NCBI GenBank assembly: GCA_030429545.1
Contig: JAUIFF010000002.1
Location: forward strand, 719,952 to 783,951
Direction of reading: 5' to 3'
DNA: 64,000 bases
DNA from: Polyangia bacterium
GTDB lineage: Bacteria; Myxococcota_A; Polyangia; Nannocystales; Nannocystaceae
Under the pieces are notes generated by a model, which was given only the letters and a program-made list of their open reading frames with translations, searched no databases and was not told the DNA's origin. Numbering within the stretch: the first letter of the stretch is position 1; each line of letters begins with the position of its first letter. The position numbers and the translations under genes are program-made. Shown here piece after piece: positions 36,062 through 45,548 of the stretch.

Positions 36062-37000
36062 ATGAACAGAGTCCCCAAGCATAGCGAGCGCCGGTCGAGC
36101 TACCTACCGGCAGCCGGTGGCGACTGGCGGGTAGCTTTGTTCAGCGTGATGTTCAGGTCCGAGACCCGCTACGGGCGAATCTTCGATATCGGATTGATGA
36201 TTGCGATCGTCATCAGCGTGATTGTGGTGATGCTCGAGAGCATGCCCGCGGTCGACTTGGAATACCCGCTGCTGTTTCGTTACATCGAGTGGGGTTTTAC
36301 CGCGCTTTTTACAATCGAATACATCCTGCGATTGCTTTGTGTTCGCCACCCGCTTGCATATGCAAGGTCGTTTTACGGGATCGTCGACCTGCTGGCTATC
36401 ATGCCCACCTATCTCGGGTTTTTTGCCGGTGTCGAGTCCCTGGTTGTCATCCGCATGTTGCGGCTTTTGCGGGTGTTTCGCCTGTTTAAGCTCACCCAGT
36501 TTATCGGTGAGGCCGAAACACTTGTGCATGCACTGGTTGCGAGCCGCACCAAGATCACGGTGTTTTTGGGGGCGGTTGGCATCGTTGTGGTGATTGTTGG
36601 GACTCTGATGTATTTGATCGAGGCCGATGCCGGTAGCGGGTTCGACAGTATTCCCAAGAGCATGTACTGGGCGGTGGTGACGATGACGACCGTCGGGTAT
36701 GGCGACATTGCCCCGAGAACGCCGCTGGGCTCCGTGGTTGCGACAATGTTGATGCTCGCCGGCTACGGAATTATTGCCGTGCCCACCGGGATTGTCACCG
36801 CTGAGCTCGTCCACCCAACGACCGACGAGCCCGAGATGGATGTCAAGGCTTCGACCGAGGTGTGTCCCGACTGTGCGCTCGAAGGCCATCGCCACGATGC
36901 TGTGTTTTGCCGGCGCTGCGGTGCCCACCTGTACCGCGAAGATCCGTCCGAGGAGCCAGCTGCCCAGTCAACGACTCTGTCCGACACCGAGACAACGTAA
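36062..37000 (+). CDS. Kv-type voltage-gated potassium channel with C-terminal zinc ribbon
   Basis: ATG 36062 gives 312 residues; the frame extending upstream runs antisense through the caspase-like gene and is rejected. Six membrane segments are visible: S1 LMIAIVISVIVVMLES, S4 VVIRMLRLLRVFRLFKL (about 128-144) with Arg every third position, and a pore with TMTTVGYGD (filter about 208-215) before S6. The cytosolic tail has VCPDCALEG near 268 and CRRCGAHLY near 283, a zinc-ribbon pair not usual in KvAP-like channels. It is a K+ channel in the inner membrane; the ribbon may sense metal or redox state (inference). Confidence 0.88.
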   Translation: MNRVPKHSERRSSYLPAAGGDWRVALFSVMFRSETRYGRIFDIGLMIAIVISVIVVMLESMPAVDLEYPLLFRYIEWGFTALFTIEYILRLLCVRHPLAYARSFYGIVDLLAIMPTYLGFFAGVESLVVIRMLRLLRVFRLFKLTQFIGEAETLVHALVASRTKITVFLGAVGIVVVIVGTLMYLIEADAGSGFDSIPKSMYWAVVTMTTVGYGDIAPRTPLGSVVATMLMLAGYGIIAVPTGIVTAELVHPTTDEPEMDVKASTEVCPDCALEGHRHDAVFCRRCGAHLYREDPSEEPAAQSTTLSDTETT

Positions 37001-37042
37001 CCCCTAGTCCGGCACCCGGTCCCGACGCCCGCCGGCGCAACG

Positions 37043-38527
37043 CTAGGGCCCGCCACCCCCGGTCCGTACACCCGACTCGCCGGCCTGCACACGGCCTGAA
37101 AGGTCGGTGGCGAGTGTCACCGTAAATGTCGAGCCCTGGCCGTGGACGCTGTTGAGCGTGATCGTTCCGCCGAGCATTTGGCAGTAGTGACGCGTGATCG
37201 CCAAGCCTAGGCCTGTTCCTCCGTAGGTTCGACTGGTGCGGGTGCTCGCCTGCGTAAATGGCCGAAACAGGGCTTTTTGTCGCTGTTCGGGGATGCCAAT
37301 GCCGGTGTCGCGGACGGCAAAGGTCAGGACCCTGGCGTCGCGTGTGACCGTGAGCGTGACGTTCCCTTGCTTGGTGAACTTGCCGGCATTGCTCAGCAAG
37401 TTGAGGAGGATCTGCCTGATCTTGGTGGCGTCGCTGATGACCGAACCGAGCTCACGCGCGGCCGCTAAGGTAAATGTATTACCATGTTTCTCGATGGCGG
37501 GCCTGATCGTGTGGGCAACCTCGTCGACGAGACCAGCAATGTCGACCGGTTCGACCACAAGCTCCATGCGCCCAGCTTCGATTTTCGACAGGTCAAGCAC
37601 ATCGTTGATAAGCGACAACTGGTGGCGTGCCGCCAGCAAGATCCGGTCGATGTCGCCGAGCTCGAGCTCCTCGCCCTCCTCGGCAGACTCTTTGATTAGC
37701 TCGCTGTAGCCGATGATGGCGTTGAGCGGGGTGCGAAGCTCGTGGCTCATGTTGGCCAAAAAAGCACTTTTAGCGGTATTGGCCTGATCGGCGCGGCGGC
37801 GTTCGGATTGCGCACGGCGGCGGGCGAGGTCGAGGGCGCCGATCGAGCGCAGGTGGAGCTTTTCGTAGAGCACGCCAATTGCTGCCACCACGCAGATCAT
37901 GGTGCCGAGGACCATGGCCGCGTTGAGAATTTCACCTGGTCGATCGAGCATGTGTGGGAACTCGAAGCCCGCGCGGTAGGCAAGGTAGAGCCCCCAGATC
38001 TCGAGGAACGAGGCCGCGGTCCACAACAGGCCCGCCCGCGGTCCGGCGAGTAGGGTTGCCAGTAAGATGACCGCTGCGTTGCCGGTAACTAGCGGGGTTT
38101 CGACGCCGCGGTCGCCCACACACATCACCGTGATCACGATGAACAGTGCACCTGCAATTAAATTGCCACTCGCGGCAACCCGGCCGCCACGGCGCAGGAG
38201 CACCAGGGCACCAGCGAGCATCCCGAGTGCCAGGGTCATCATGGCAACGGCGAGCCACAGCCCCTCCATGATCGAATAGCCAATTCCCGCCAGCTGCGAA
38301 CCCATCACCGCGAGGGCGGCAATGACTGCGAGCCGGGCCCGTCGCAGCGCCTCGCCCGAGGGGTCGCTGCGATACTGGCGAACATCGGGCAGGAACACAT
38401 CGACGAGTGTCGACTGACTGGCCGACGCGTCCTCCGAGACGTGTGGAGCAAGCACGCCCTCGTGGGAGCTCACTTCTGAAGCGAGCAAACCCGCCGAGCT
38501 ACCGGCCCTCTCGCGCGTGCGCGTCAT
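37043..38527 (-). CDS. Membrane-bound sensor histidine kinase
   Basis: The start at ATG 38527 (494 residues) or GTG 38581 is undecided. About six hydrophobic segments between residues 50 and 210 form a membrane sensor without a large external loop. SHELRTPLNAIIGYSEL carries the phospho-acceptor His near 261 (H box), and NLLSNAGKF, DTGIGIPEQ and YGGTGLGLAI are the N, G1 and G2 boxes. No receiver domain follows and no response regulator is adjacent, so it is an orphan kinase as is common in myxobacteria. It is followed by no recognisable terminator. Confidence 0.9.
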   Translation of the reverse strand: MTRTRERAGSSAGLLASEVSSHEGVLAPHVSEDASASQSTLVDVFLPDVRQYRSDPSGEALRRARLAVIAALAVMGSQLAGIGYSIMEGLWLAVAMMTLALGMLAGALVLLRRGGRVAASGNLIAGALFIVITVMCVGDRGVETPLVTGNAAVILLATLLAGPRAGLLWTAASFLEIWGLYLAYRAGFEFPHMLDRPGEILNAAMVLGTMICVVAAIGVLYEKLHLRSIGALDLARRRAQSERRRADQANTAKSAFLANMSHELRTPLNAIIGYSELIKESAEEGEELELGDIDRILLAARHQLSLINDVLDLSKIEAGRMELVVEPVDIAGLVDEVAHTIRPAIEKHGNTFTLAAARELGSVISDATKIRQILLNLLSNAGKFTKQGNVTLTVTRDARVLTFAVRDTGIGIPEQRQKALFRPFTQASTRTSRTYGGTGLGLAITRHYCQMLGGTITLNSVHGQGSTFTVTLATDLSGRVQAGESGVRTGGGGP

Positions 38528-38688
38528 CGGGTCTGTGAGTGGTGGCCCAGTCGCCTGGAGGATGTGCGGATCGGTCGACACGTGGGCAGTCCGATCGGGA
38601 GTAACACACGGGCAGCAACCGGATCACGCACCAACCGCGGCTGTTTTTGCGCCGGCCCGGAGGCGCAGATGCGATGACGTTCTCGTTA

Positions 38689-39498
38689 CTAGCGGCCCTC
38701 GTAGGTCGCCTGGGTGCGCGACAACAGGGCCGCAACCGCAGCTTGGTGGTCTGACGTGGTTTGACTAACACCCTGATAGGTCGCCGCAAGTTCGAGTGCC
38801 TGCTCCAGCGACGCCCCCCAGCTTCGGTAGGCTGCCTGTTTGGTCAGGCTCACCGCGATGGGTGGCAATGCGGCGATTTCACGTGCCGTACTGTGGGCCG
38901 CGGCCACGACCTCATCGGCCGGGACAACCCGGTGGACAAGTCCGATCGCAAGGCCCTCCTCGGCGGTGAGCACCCTCCCGGTTAAGACGAGCTCGAGTGC
39001 CCGTGCAAAACCAATTGTACGTGCAAGAAAATAGGCGCCCCCATCCCCAGGCACGAGGCCAACCTTGACGAAGGTCGAGCCGAGCTTGGCCCCGGCCGCG
39101 GCGACCCGAATGTCACACATGCACGCGAGGTCGAGGCCGGCACCGATCGCCGCGCCGTTGACAGCGGCAATGATCGGCTTGTCGCAGCGGGCGATTCGCC
39201 GCGGGATTTGCTGGATACCCGCGATGTAACGCCGGCGCAGGGCAGCCGCATCGCCGGCAAACATGCCCGAACGGTCGCGCATGGCCTTGAGGTCGCCACC
39301 CGCCGAAAACGCCTTGCCCGCCCCCGTCAACACGATCGCCCGGATCTCGTGGTCGGTTTGCGCGAGGTCGAAGGCTGCGACCAAGCTGCGAACCATGGCA
39401 TCGCTATAGGCGTTGCGGGCATCGGGCCGATCGAGGGTGATCGTGGCCACCGGGCCATCGGTTGCATATCGAACATCTTGGAGGTCGCTCGCTTCCAC
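38689..39498 (-). CDS. Enoyl-CoA hydratase/isomerase family protein
   Basis: The 269-residue protein starts with GTG 39498. GKAFSAGGDLKAM (first oxyanion-hole Gly), then KPIIAAVNGAAIGAGLDLA (second oxyanion-hole segment) and FVKVGLVPGDGGAYFLAR with a Asp-Gly-Gly where mitochondrial crotonase has the catalytic Glu, place it in the crotonase family, probably in fatty acid or branched-chain CoA metabolism. The exact reaction (hydration or isomerisation) cannot be fixed. It is divergent from the M28 peptidase gene with a 51-bp gap. Confidence 0.87.
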   Translation of the reverse strand: MEASDLQDVRYATDGPVATITLDRPDARNAYSDAMVRSLVAAFDLAQTDHEIRAIVLTGAGKAFSAGGDLKAMRDRSGMFAGDAAALRRRYIAGIQQIPRRIARCDKPIIAAVNGAAIGAGLDLACMCDIRVAAAGAKLGSTFVKVGLVPGDGGAYFLARTIGFARALELVLTGRVLTAEEGLAIGLVHRVVPADEVVAAAHSTAREIAALPPIAVSLTKQAAYRSWGASLEQALELAATYQGVSQTTSDHQAAVAALLSRTQATYEGR

Positions 39499-39549
39499 AG
39501 CCGAGCTGTACCACAGCAGGTGGGCTTGCGCGCCCGCGAGCGAGCGAGT

Positions 39550-41106
39550 ATGGATCGACGCGTGGATCTATCCGAGCGCGCGCAATCGTCTGTAGGCCAT
39601 CTTTTGGCACGTCCCCCTCACCGGTTGCGAACACGGGTCGCCGGTGTGTTGGCGGTGGGGTTGGGCATGGGTCTGTGTGCGTGCAAGCCCCAGGTGCAGA
39701 CTGTCTACGCACCCTGTCCCCAGGCCACTCCCAGCGACTGTCCCGCAGCCCCTGTGGCCGAGCAAACCGCGAGCGGGCCGACCCCAGCCGCGCCCCCGGC
39801 AAACGTGCCCCAGGCGCTGGTCGACGCAGCCCAAAAGATCGCCGCACATGTCCAAAGCGGCAGCATCAACGGTCGCGCCTACAACCGCCTCGCCGAGTTG
39901 GTCGACCGCTTTGGCCACCGGCTGTCCGGGTCGCAGGCCCTCGAAGATGCGATCGCCTGGACGTTGGTGCAGATGCAACAAGATGGCCTGGTCAATGTCC
40001 GCAAGGAAAAAGTCATGGTGCCCCACTGGGTTCGGGGCAAGGAGTCGGCCGCCATCCTTGCGCCGGTCAAACGCCCGCTGACACCCCTGGGGCTTGGCGG
40101 CACGGTTGGCACCGGCAAGCGCCCCATACGCGCCGAAATTGTGGTCGTGCCCGACCTCGAAGCACTCGAGCGTCGCGGCTCAGAAGTCGCCGGCAAGATC
40201 GTCGTGATCAATCAAGCGATGCCGCCGTACGACCATGAAAAACGCGACACGCACTACGGCGCCACCGTGCAAATCCGCGTGCGTGGGGCATCGATCGCGG
40301 CCAAGCACGGAGCCAAGGCGGTGTTGATTCGCTCGGTCACGGCCCACAGCCTCAACTCGCCACACACCGGCTCGTTGCGCTACGAAGACGGGATCAAGAA
40401 AATTCCGGCAGCCGCGGTCACGGTTGAGGACGCCGACCGCCTGCAACGCATGGCAGCTCGTGGTCCGGTCAAGGTCGAGTTGTCGCTCGCTGCCAAAACC
40501 CTGCCCGACGCCGAAAGTGGCAACGCCATCGGGGAGATTCGCGGACGCGAGTTGCCCGACGAAGTCGTGGTGGTCGGCTGCCATATCGACTCGTGGGATG
40601 TTGGCGACGGTGCCTCCGATGACGGTGCCGGGTGTGTGATGGCGATGGAGGCCGGTCGGATCCTGCAAGAGCTCGGGTTGACCCCGCGCCGGACCGTCCG
40701 CGTGGTCCTGTACACCAACGAGGAAAATGGCCTACGCGGGGCCAAGGCCTATCACGAAGCCCATGGCAAACAGGTCCACGCCGGGGCGATCGAGGCCGAT
40801 GTCGGAGCCGGAGCGCCTGCCGGGTTTGGCATCACCGGCACGCCCGAGCAGGTTGCACAACTCCAACAGATGGCCGCGTTGTTTGAGCCGTTGGGCGCAA
40901 GTGATCTCCACGAGGGCGGGGGCGGGGCCGATATTTCGCCGCTGACCAAAGACGGTGTGTTGAGCATTGGCCTGCACCCCGATGTCAGCCACTACTTCGA
41001 CTTGCACCACAGCCCGGCCGACACGATCGACAAGATCGATCCGGACCATCTGCAGCGCAACGCCGCAGCCATGGCCCTGATGGCGTTTATCTTGGCGGAG
41101 CGCTAG
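39550..41106 (+). CDS. M28 family metallopeptidase, lipoprotein
   Basis: ATG 39550 gives 518 residues with a signal ending GLGMGLCAC (lipobox). After a linker, a PA-like inserted domain (IVVINQAMPPYD) precedes the zinc centre: VVVGCHIDSWD (His), SDDGAG (bridging Asp), YTNEENGLRG (Glu pair), IEADVGAG (Asp) and DLHHSPADT (His). This is the arrangement of carboxypeptidase Q/aminopeptidase-like M28 enzymes, acting on peptides outside the cytoplasmic membrane. The upstream in-frame extension to 39208 is antisense to the hydratase gene and is not used. Confidence 0.92.
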   Translation: MDRRVDLSERAQSSVGHLLARPPHRLRTRVAGVLAVGLGMGLCACKPQVQTVYAPCPQATPSDCPAAPVAEQTASGPTPAAPPANVPQALVDAAQKIAAHVQSGSINGRAYNRLAELVDRFGHRLSGSQALEDAIAWTLVQMQQDGLVNVRKEKVMVPHWVRGKESAAILAPVKRPLTPLGLGGTVGTGKRPIRAEIVVVPDLEALERRGSEVAGKIVVINQAMPPYDHEKRDTHYGATVQIRVRGASIAAKHGAKAVLIRSVTAHSLNSPHTGSLRYEDGIKKIPAAAVTVEDADRLQRMAARGPVKVELSLAAKTLPDAESGNAIGEIRGRELPDEVVVVGCHIDSWDVGDGASDDGAGCVMAMEAGRILQELGLTPRRTVRVVLYTNEENGLRGAKAYHEAHGKQVHAGAIEADVGAGAPAGFGITGTPEQVAQLQQMAALFEPLGASDLHEGGGGADISPLTKDGVLSIGLHPDVSHYFDLHHSPADTIDKIDPDHLQRNAAAMALMAFILAER

Positions 41107-41334
41107 CACGCGTTGCCGCGCACCCGCACGGGTGTTGTGATTTCGTTGTAGCGGCAAGCGTTTGACCGAGAGATTCGGCCCGCCCGGGTGTTATTGCGAA
41201 TCGGCGCAAGCGTGGCATTTCTCTGTGAGTGTCGCCACCCCGGTAAACCCACATCCACGTCACCGGCTTGTCACACAACCCAGTGTTGAAAACCCGACCG
41301 ATCCCGTATGGTCCCACGTAAATCGGGGGTGCGC

Positions 41335-42765
41335 ATGCGTTCGAGAACAGTCGTGATGATTATGGCCGGTGGTAAGGGCTCTCGCCTAGGGCCGCTGACA
41401 ACCCACCGGGCAAAGCCCAGCGTGCCGTTTGCCGGGCGCTACCGGATCATCGACTTTGTCCTGTCGAACTTCCTCAATTCGGGCTACCGCCGGATTTACG
41501 TGCTCACCCAGTACATGGCGAGCAGTCTGATCAAGCACCTCAACCGCACCTGGCACCTAGGTGGTGGCATTGGCGAGTACATCGAAGTTGTACCTGCACA
41601 GATGCGAAAGGGTGAGCACTGGTATCGGGGCACCGCCGACAGTGTGTTTCAAAACCTCAACCTCGTGCGTGACTCCCGGGCCGAGCACGTCGCCGTGTTT
41701 GGTGGCGACCACATCTACAAGTTTGCCATCGACCAAATGGAGGCGGCCCACATCGCCCGCGAAGCCGACCTTACCGTCGCTGCCTATCCTGTCCCGCGCG
41801 CACAGGCCCACCAGTTTGGTGTGATTCAGGTCGACAGCGATGGCCGGATTATCGGCTTTCAGGAAAAGCCCAAGGACCCAATGCCGATTCCGGGGCGGCC
41901 CGATTGGTGCTTGGTGAGCATGGGTAACTACTTTTTTCGGGCCGGCGTGCTCGAGCAGGTGCTGACCGAAGAGGCAGAAACGCCGGGGACCGCCCACGAC
42001 TTTGGCCGCAATGTCATTCCCCGGATGGTGCGCGAGGGTCGGCCGGTATTCATCTACGACTTTGGCGACAACAGCATCCCCGGCGAGCCCGACAATGCCC
42101 CGGCCTACTGGCGCGATGTCGGAACCATCGAGAGCTACTTTGAGGCCAACATGGAGGTCCGCAAGCGGATCCCGGCCGTCAACCTCTACAACCGTGAATG
42201 GCGGATTCGGACGGCCCAGCGCGACTACCCGCCGGCTCGCGTGGTTCGCCACGGCGAGGGCCCGGCCTCCGAGATCCTCGACAGCCTGATGTGCGAGGGG
42301 ACAATCATTGCAAGTGCAACCTTATCCAAGGTCATGCTCGGCTACGACTGCATTGTCGCCTCCGGCAGCACCATCGAAAACTCGGTGCTGCTATCTGGTT
42401 GCAACATCGGGGCAGGGGCCAAACTCAACAGTGTCTTACTCGACAAAAACTGCTCGATTGCTCCTGGTGCGGTGATTGGCCACGACCCCAAACGCGACCG
42501 CGAGCGGTTTCCGTTTGTCACCCAAAGCGGGATTGTCGTGTTGCCCAAAGGGACCTTTGTCCCCGCCGATGGACCGGTGAGCTTTCCCCACGACATGCAT
42601 GAGTTGCTCAGCAAAGACCCGGCCACGCGCGACGCCATGGCCAGCTTGGCTGAGCGTGGCGGCTACGTGGTGGCCGACCGCGGGCGTCACAGCTTTGAGT
42701 CGGCGGGTCCCCGCTATCGCCGCTACACCCGGGCAGGTGTGACGCCCCTCGGGCAGAGCTCCTAG
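41335..42765 (+). CDS. glgC: Glucose-1-phosphate adenylyltransferase
   Basis: This 476-residue protein starts at ATG 41335 (TVVMIMAGGKGSRLGPLT). The nucleotidyltransferase motif MAGGKGSRL, RAKPSVPFAGRYRIIDFVLSN with the product-binding Lys/Arg, FGGDHIYKF and the C-terminal left-handed beta-helix (repeats around STIENSVLLSGCNIGAGAKL) are typical of GlgC. It makes ADP-glucose from ATP and glucose-1-phosphate. Length is slightly above the usual 420-440 because of a C-terminal extension. glgA follows after 27 bp, so this is a short glycogen-synthesis operon. The 228 bp upstream hold no gene. Confidence 0.95.
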   Translation: MRSRTVVMIMAGGKGSRLGPLTTHRAKPSVPFAGRYRIIDFVLSNFLNSGYRRIYVLTQYMASSLIKHLNRTWHLGGGIGEYIEVVPAQMRKGEHWYRGTADSVFQNLNLVRDSRAEHVAVFGGDHIYKFAIDQMEAAHIAREADLTVAAYPVPRAQAHQFGVIQVDSDGRIIGFQEKPKDPMPIPGRPDWCLVSMGNYFFRAGVLEQVLTEEAETPGTAHDFGRNVIPRMVREGRPVFIYDFGDNSIPGEPDNAPAYWRDVGTIESYFEANMEVRKRIPAVNLYNREWRIRTAQRDYPPARVVRHGEGPASEILDSLMCEGTIIASATLSKVMLGYDCIVASGSTIENSVLLSGCNIGAGAKLNSVLLDKNCSIAPGAVIGHDPKRDRERFPFVTQSGIVVLPKGTFVPADGPVSFPHDMHELLSKDPATRDAMASLAERGGYVVADRGRHSFESAGPRYRRYTRAGVTPLGQSS

Positions 42766-42792
42766 GGTTTATTGCACAATCAAGGATCATCG

Positions 42793-44280
42793 ATGCGCGT
42801 TGCTATCATTGCCTCCGAAGCCGTCCCGTGGTGCAAGACCGGGGGGCTAGCCGATGTGGTCGGAGCCCTGCCGCAGGCGCTGGTCGACCAGAGTGCGGGA
42901 AAAGTTGCACCCGCAACATTTTTGCCGCTGTACCGCCAGGTGCGGGAGTCGATCGCCAACGATCCTCAGCTGCAGCTAGTCGAGACCGGCGTTGAGGTTG
43001 CGGTGCCGTTCTCCCTCGGGCCGGAGCGCGCACGGTTTTTCGAGGTCGTCGGCCACGGTGGTCCACCCGTGTATGTGCTCGACGCCCCCCACCGCTACGA
43101 TCGCCCGCGGTTGTACGACGACGAATCGGGCAAGGCCTACCCGGACAACCTCTATCGCTACGCGTTGTTGTGTCGCGGGGCGCTAGAGGCAGCAACCGCG
43201 CTCATGGGTGGCGTGCCCGATGTTGTACATGCACACGATTGGCAGGGGGGGCTGGCCCTGGCCTACCTGCGCACCCGCTACCTGCAAACCCATGCCCACA
43301 CGGGCGCGGTGATGACAATTCACAACCTCGCCTATCAGGGGTTATTTGCCGGGGAGCACCGCCACAACATCGACCTCGACCCATCGGCGTTTAACCTCGA
43401 GCGGGCCGAGTACTTTGGCGGCCTCAACCTACTGAAGGCGGGTATCGCCTATGCCGACGTGACGACGACGGTGAGCGAGACCTACGCCCAAGAAATCACA
43501 ACCCCAGACTACGGTTGTGGGCTCGATGGGTTTTTGCAGGCCCGTGGCGCGGGGCGCCTGTGCGGGATCGTCAACGGTGTCGATACCGATGTCTGGAGCC
43601 CAGCCACCGACAAGGCCCTACCGGCGAACTACAGTGTCGACAAAGTCGCCGGCAAGGCGACGTGTCGACAACAACTGCTGGCCGAAATGGGACTCGAAGC
43701 CGCTGAGGGCGAGCCGGTTTTGGGAATTGTCAGCCGGTTTACCGGGCAAAAGGGGCTCGACCTGGTCGCCGACCTCGTGCCCCACCTACACGCTCTCGGT
43801 GCCCGGCTAATTGTCCTCGGTTCGGGCGATGCCCAGCTCGAGCATCGGTTTCGCTACCTCGCTGAGTGCTTCGGTGACCACCTCGCGGTGCGGGTGGGGT
43901 TTGACCCCAAGCTCGCGCGTCGAATTTTTGCCGGTAGCGATATTCTGTTGATGCCGAGCCGGTTTGAGCCCTGCGGTCTCAACCAACTTTATGCGATGCA
44001 CTACGGTACGGTGCCGGTCGTCCACGCCGTCGGTGGCCTGCGGGATACCGTACTCGACCCGGGCGATCAGGCGTTGGCGCGGGGCGAGGGCACGGGGTTT
44101 TGTTTTGAGCACCCCACCGTCGTCGGGCTGCATTGGGCACTTGAGCGGGCCGTCAAGATGTATCGGCAAAACCCGCGTGGTTGGCAGGCCGTGGTCCGCA
44201 GCGGCATGACCCGAGATGTCTCGTGGGCAAAACCCGCCCGCGCGTACCTCGACCTTTACCACCGGGTTCGCGGCCGCTAA
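42793..44280 (+). CDS. glgA: Glycogen synthase (ADP-glucose type, GT5)
   Basis: The 495-residue protein starts MRVAIIASEAVPWCKTGGLADV, with the KTGGL ADP-glucose site at the N-terminus, VPDVVHAHDWQGG, and the C-terminal SRFEPCGLNQLYAMHYGTVPVV with the Glu-x7-Glu-like region and GGLRDTV. It adds glucose from ADP-glucose to alpha-1,4-glucan. It directly follows glgC. The conserved VVHAHD is spelled GTT GTA CAT GCA CAC, which creates TGTA-CA-TGCA at 43224. No branching enzyme or phosphorylase is in the window. Confidence 0.95.
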   Translation: MRVAIIASEAVPWCKTGGLADVVGALPQALVDQSAGKVAPATFLPLYRQVRESIANDPQLQLVETGVEVAVPFSLGPERARFFEVVGHGGPPVYVLDAPHRYDRPRLYDDESGKAYPDNLYRYALLCRGALEAATALMGGVPDVVHAHDWQGGLALAYLRTRYLQTHAHTGAVMTIHNLAYQGLFAGEHRHNIDLDPSAFNLERAEYFGGLNLLKAGIAYADVTTTVSETYAQEITTPDYGCGLDGFLQARGAGRLCGIVNGVDTDVWSPATDKALPANYSVDKVAGKATCRQQLLAEMGLEAAEGEPVLGIVSRFTGQKGLDLVADLVPHLHALGARLIVLGSGDAQLEHRFRYLAECFGDHLAVRVGFDPKLARRIFAGSDILLMPSRFEPCGLNQLYAMHYGTVPVVHAVGGLRDTVLDPGDQALARGEGTGFCFEHPTVVGLHWALERAVKMYRQNPRGWQAVVRSGMTRDVSWAKPARAYLDLYHRVRGR

Positions 44281-44382
44281 GATTTTGTCTATACAAGCAT
44301 AATTGGTCGAGAATACGAGGGCAGCGACCATTTTGAGCGAGGTGGCCAATGCCCACCCGCCAGCGGTACACTCCGCGCTACC

Positions 44383-45489
44383 GTGCCCCCCAGTTTCTCA
44401 CTGCTGCCGCTAGTTGTTGTGGGTACATTGACTTGGGAGCCCGCCGCTGGAGCCGTCGCGGAGCCAGTCGACCACTCGCCAGCACGTGTCGAAATTGCCT
44501 GGGATGCACCGTTTGCGACCTGCCCCAGCCAGCGGGAGATCGAGACCGCGGTCGAGAGCCGGCTGCACGGGGTCCCCGATTGGCAGCAGCGAATTGCCCA
44601 ACTCAGCGTGGCTGCGCGGGTGCGGGGAGGCGGCGATGATTGGCAGCTGAGTTTGGAAATCAGCGATCGCGGGCAGACAGGAAGGCGTGAGGTCGCAGCC
44701 CGTTCGTGCCAAGAACTTGCTGATGCAACTTCGTTGCTGGTGGCCATGACAATCGATCCTCGCGCGCTCACGGCCGCTCCAAACACGGCCTCGAACGAGG
44801 TCGGGAGCGGGCGGCCAGGCGATCGACCCGCGCCTCCAGAGGCAGGTGACAGGACGTCCGTGCCGCCTGCACCCAAACAGCAAGTTGTTAGTGAGCCTGC
44901 CTGCGAGGGCGATTGTCGCGACCCCGATGTCGATGTGGCGACTCCGGATGCGGCGGACGAAGAAGTCCCGTTCGAGCCGCGGCCCCAAGTTGAGCTCGAG
45001 GTCGCGGCCGGGGTTGGGACGGCCGGGTTACCCCGGGTCGGGATGGGTGTTTTGGCCGGCGCCGCGTTGGTCGGCAACCGCTATCGCGTCGAGCTGCGTG
45101 GAGGTTACTGGTTTCCGCGGACCCAGCCCTTGGACGGGCTTGCCGGCGCCAGTGTGTCGTTGCGGGCGGCCACGATTTCGTTGCGCGGCTGTGCCAGGTT
45201 GATCCACCGAACCGTCGAGTTTCCGCTGTGTGCCGGGCTGCGTTCGGGTGCGTTGCGTGGCGAAAGTTCCGGGCTGGCTCGCAACGCTTCGCACACCAGT
45301 GTGTTGGCCGGGTTGGAGCTCAGCCCGGCGGTCGATTGGGTGCCGCGGCCGTGGCTGTTTGTGCGGTTGCGGACCGACTTCGGTCTGTTGTTTACGCGGC
45401 CGCGATTGACCGTGCGCAACTACGGCGTGGCCTACCGTCCGCCGCCGGTGACCGCCGAGCTGTTGCTCAGTTTTGGGGTGCGGTTTTGA
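44383..45489 (+). CDS. Envelope protein with C-terminal beta-barrel-like region
   Basis: This 368-residue product begins with GTG and a signal-like MPPSFSLLPLVVVGTL. Residues 30-140 form a small alpha/beta domain (FATCPSQREIETAVESRL, WQLSLEISDRG, SCQELADATSLLVAMTID), followed by a Pro/Ala linker. Residues 215-368 have alternating amphipathic strands (QVELEVAAGVGTAG, RYRVELRGGYWFP, FVRLRTDFGLLFTRPRL) ending in FGVRF, a terminal aromatic as in outer-membrane barrels. This gene followed by an ECF sigma factor and a membrane protein is a pattern I recall from myxobacteria; the function is unknown. Confidence 0.6.
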   Translation: MPPSFSLLPLVVVGTLTWEPAAGAVAEPVDHSPARVEIAWDAPFATCPSQREIETAVESRLHGVPDWQQRIAQLSVAARVRGGGDDWQLSLEISDRGQTGRREVAARSCQELADATSLLVAMTIDPRALTAAPNTASNEVGSGRPGDRPAPPEAGDRTSVPPAPKQQVVSEPACEGDCRDPDVDVATPDAADEEVPFEPRPQVELEVAAGVGTAGLPRVGMGVLAGAALVGNRYRVELRGGYWFPRTQPLDGLAGASVSLRAATISLRGCARLIHRTVEFPLCAGLRSGALRGESSGLARNASHTSVLAGLELSPAVDWVPRPWLFVRLRTDFGLLFTRPRLTVRNYGVAYRPPPVTAELLLSFGVRF

Positions 45490-45548
45490 TCATGTTTTTT
45501 TTCGAATAGATTTCGCAAAACGCGGGCAAACCTCTGTACCCGCGCACA

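Noticed and set aside
39208..39549. N-terminal extension of the M28 peptidase frame
   Set aside because: It runs antisense through the enoyl-CoA hydratase gene, and a proper lipoprotein signal starts at 39550.
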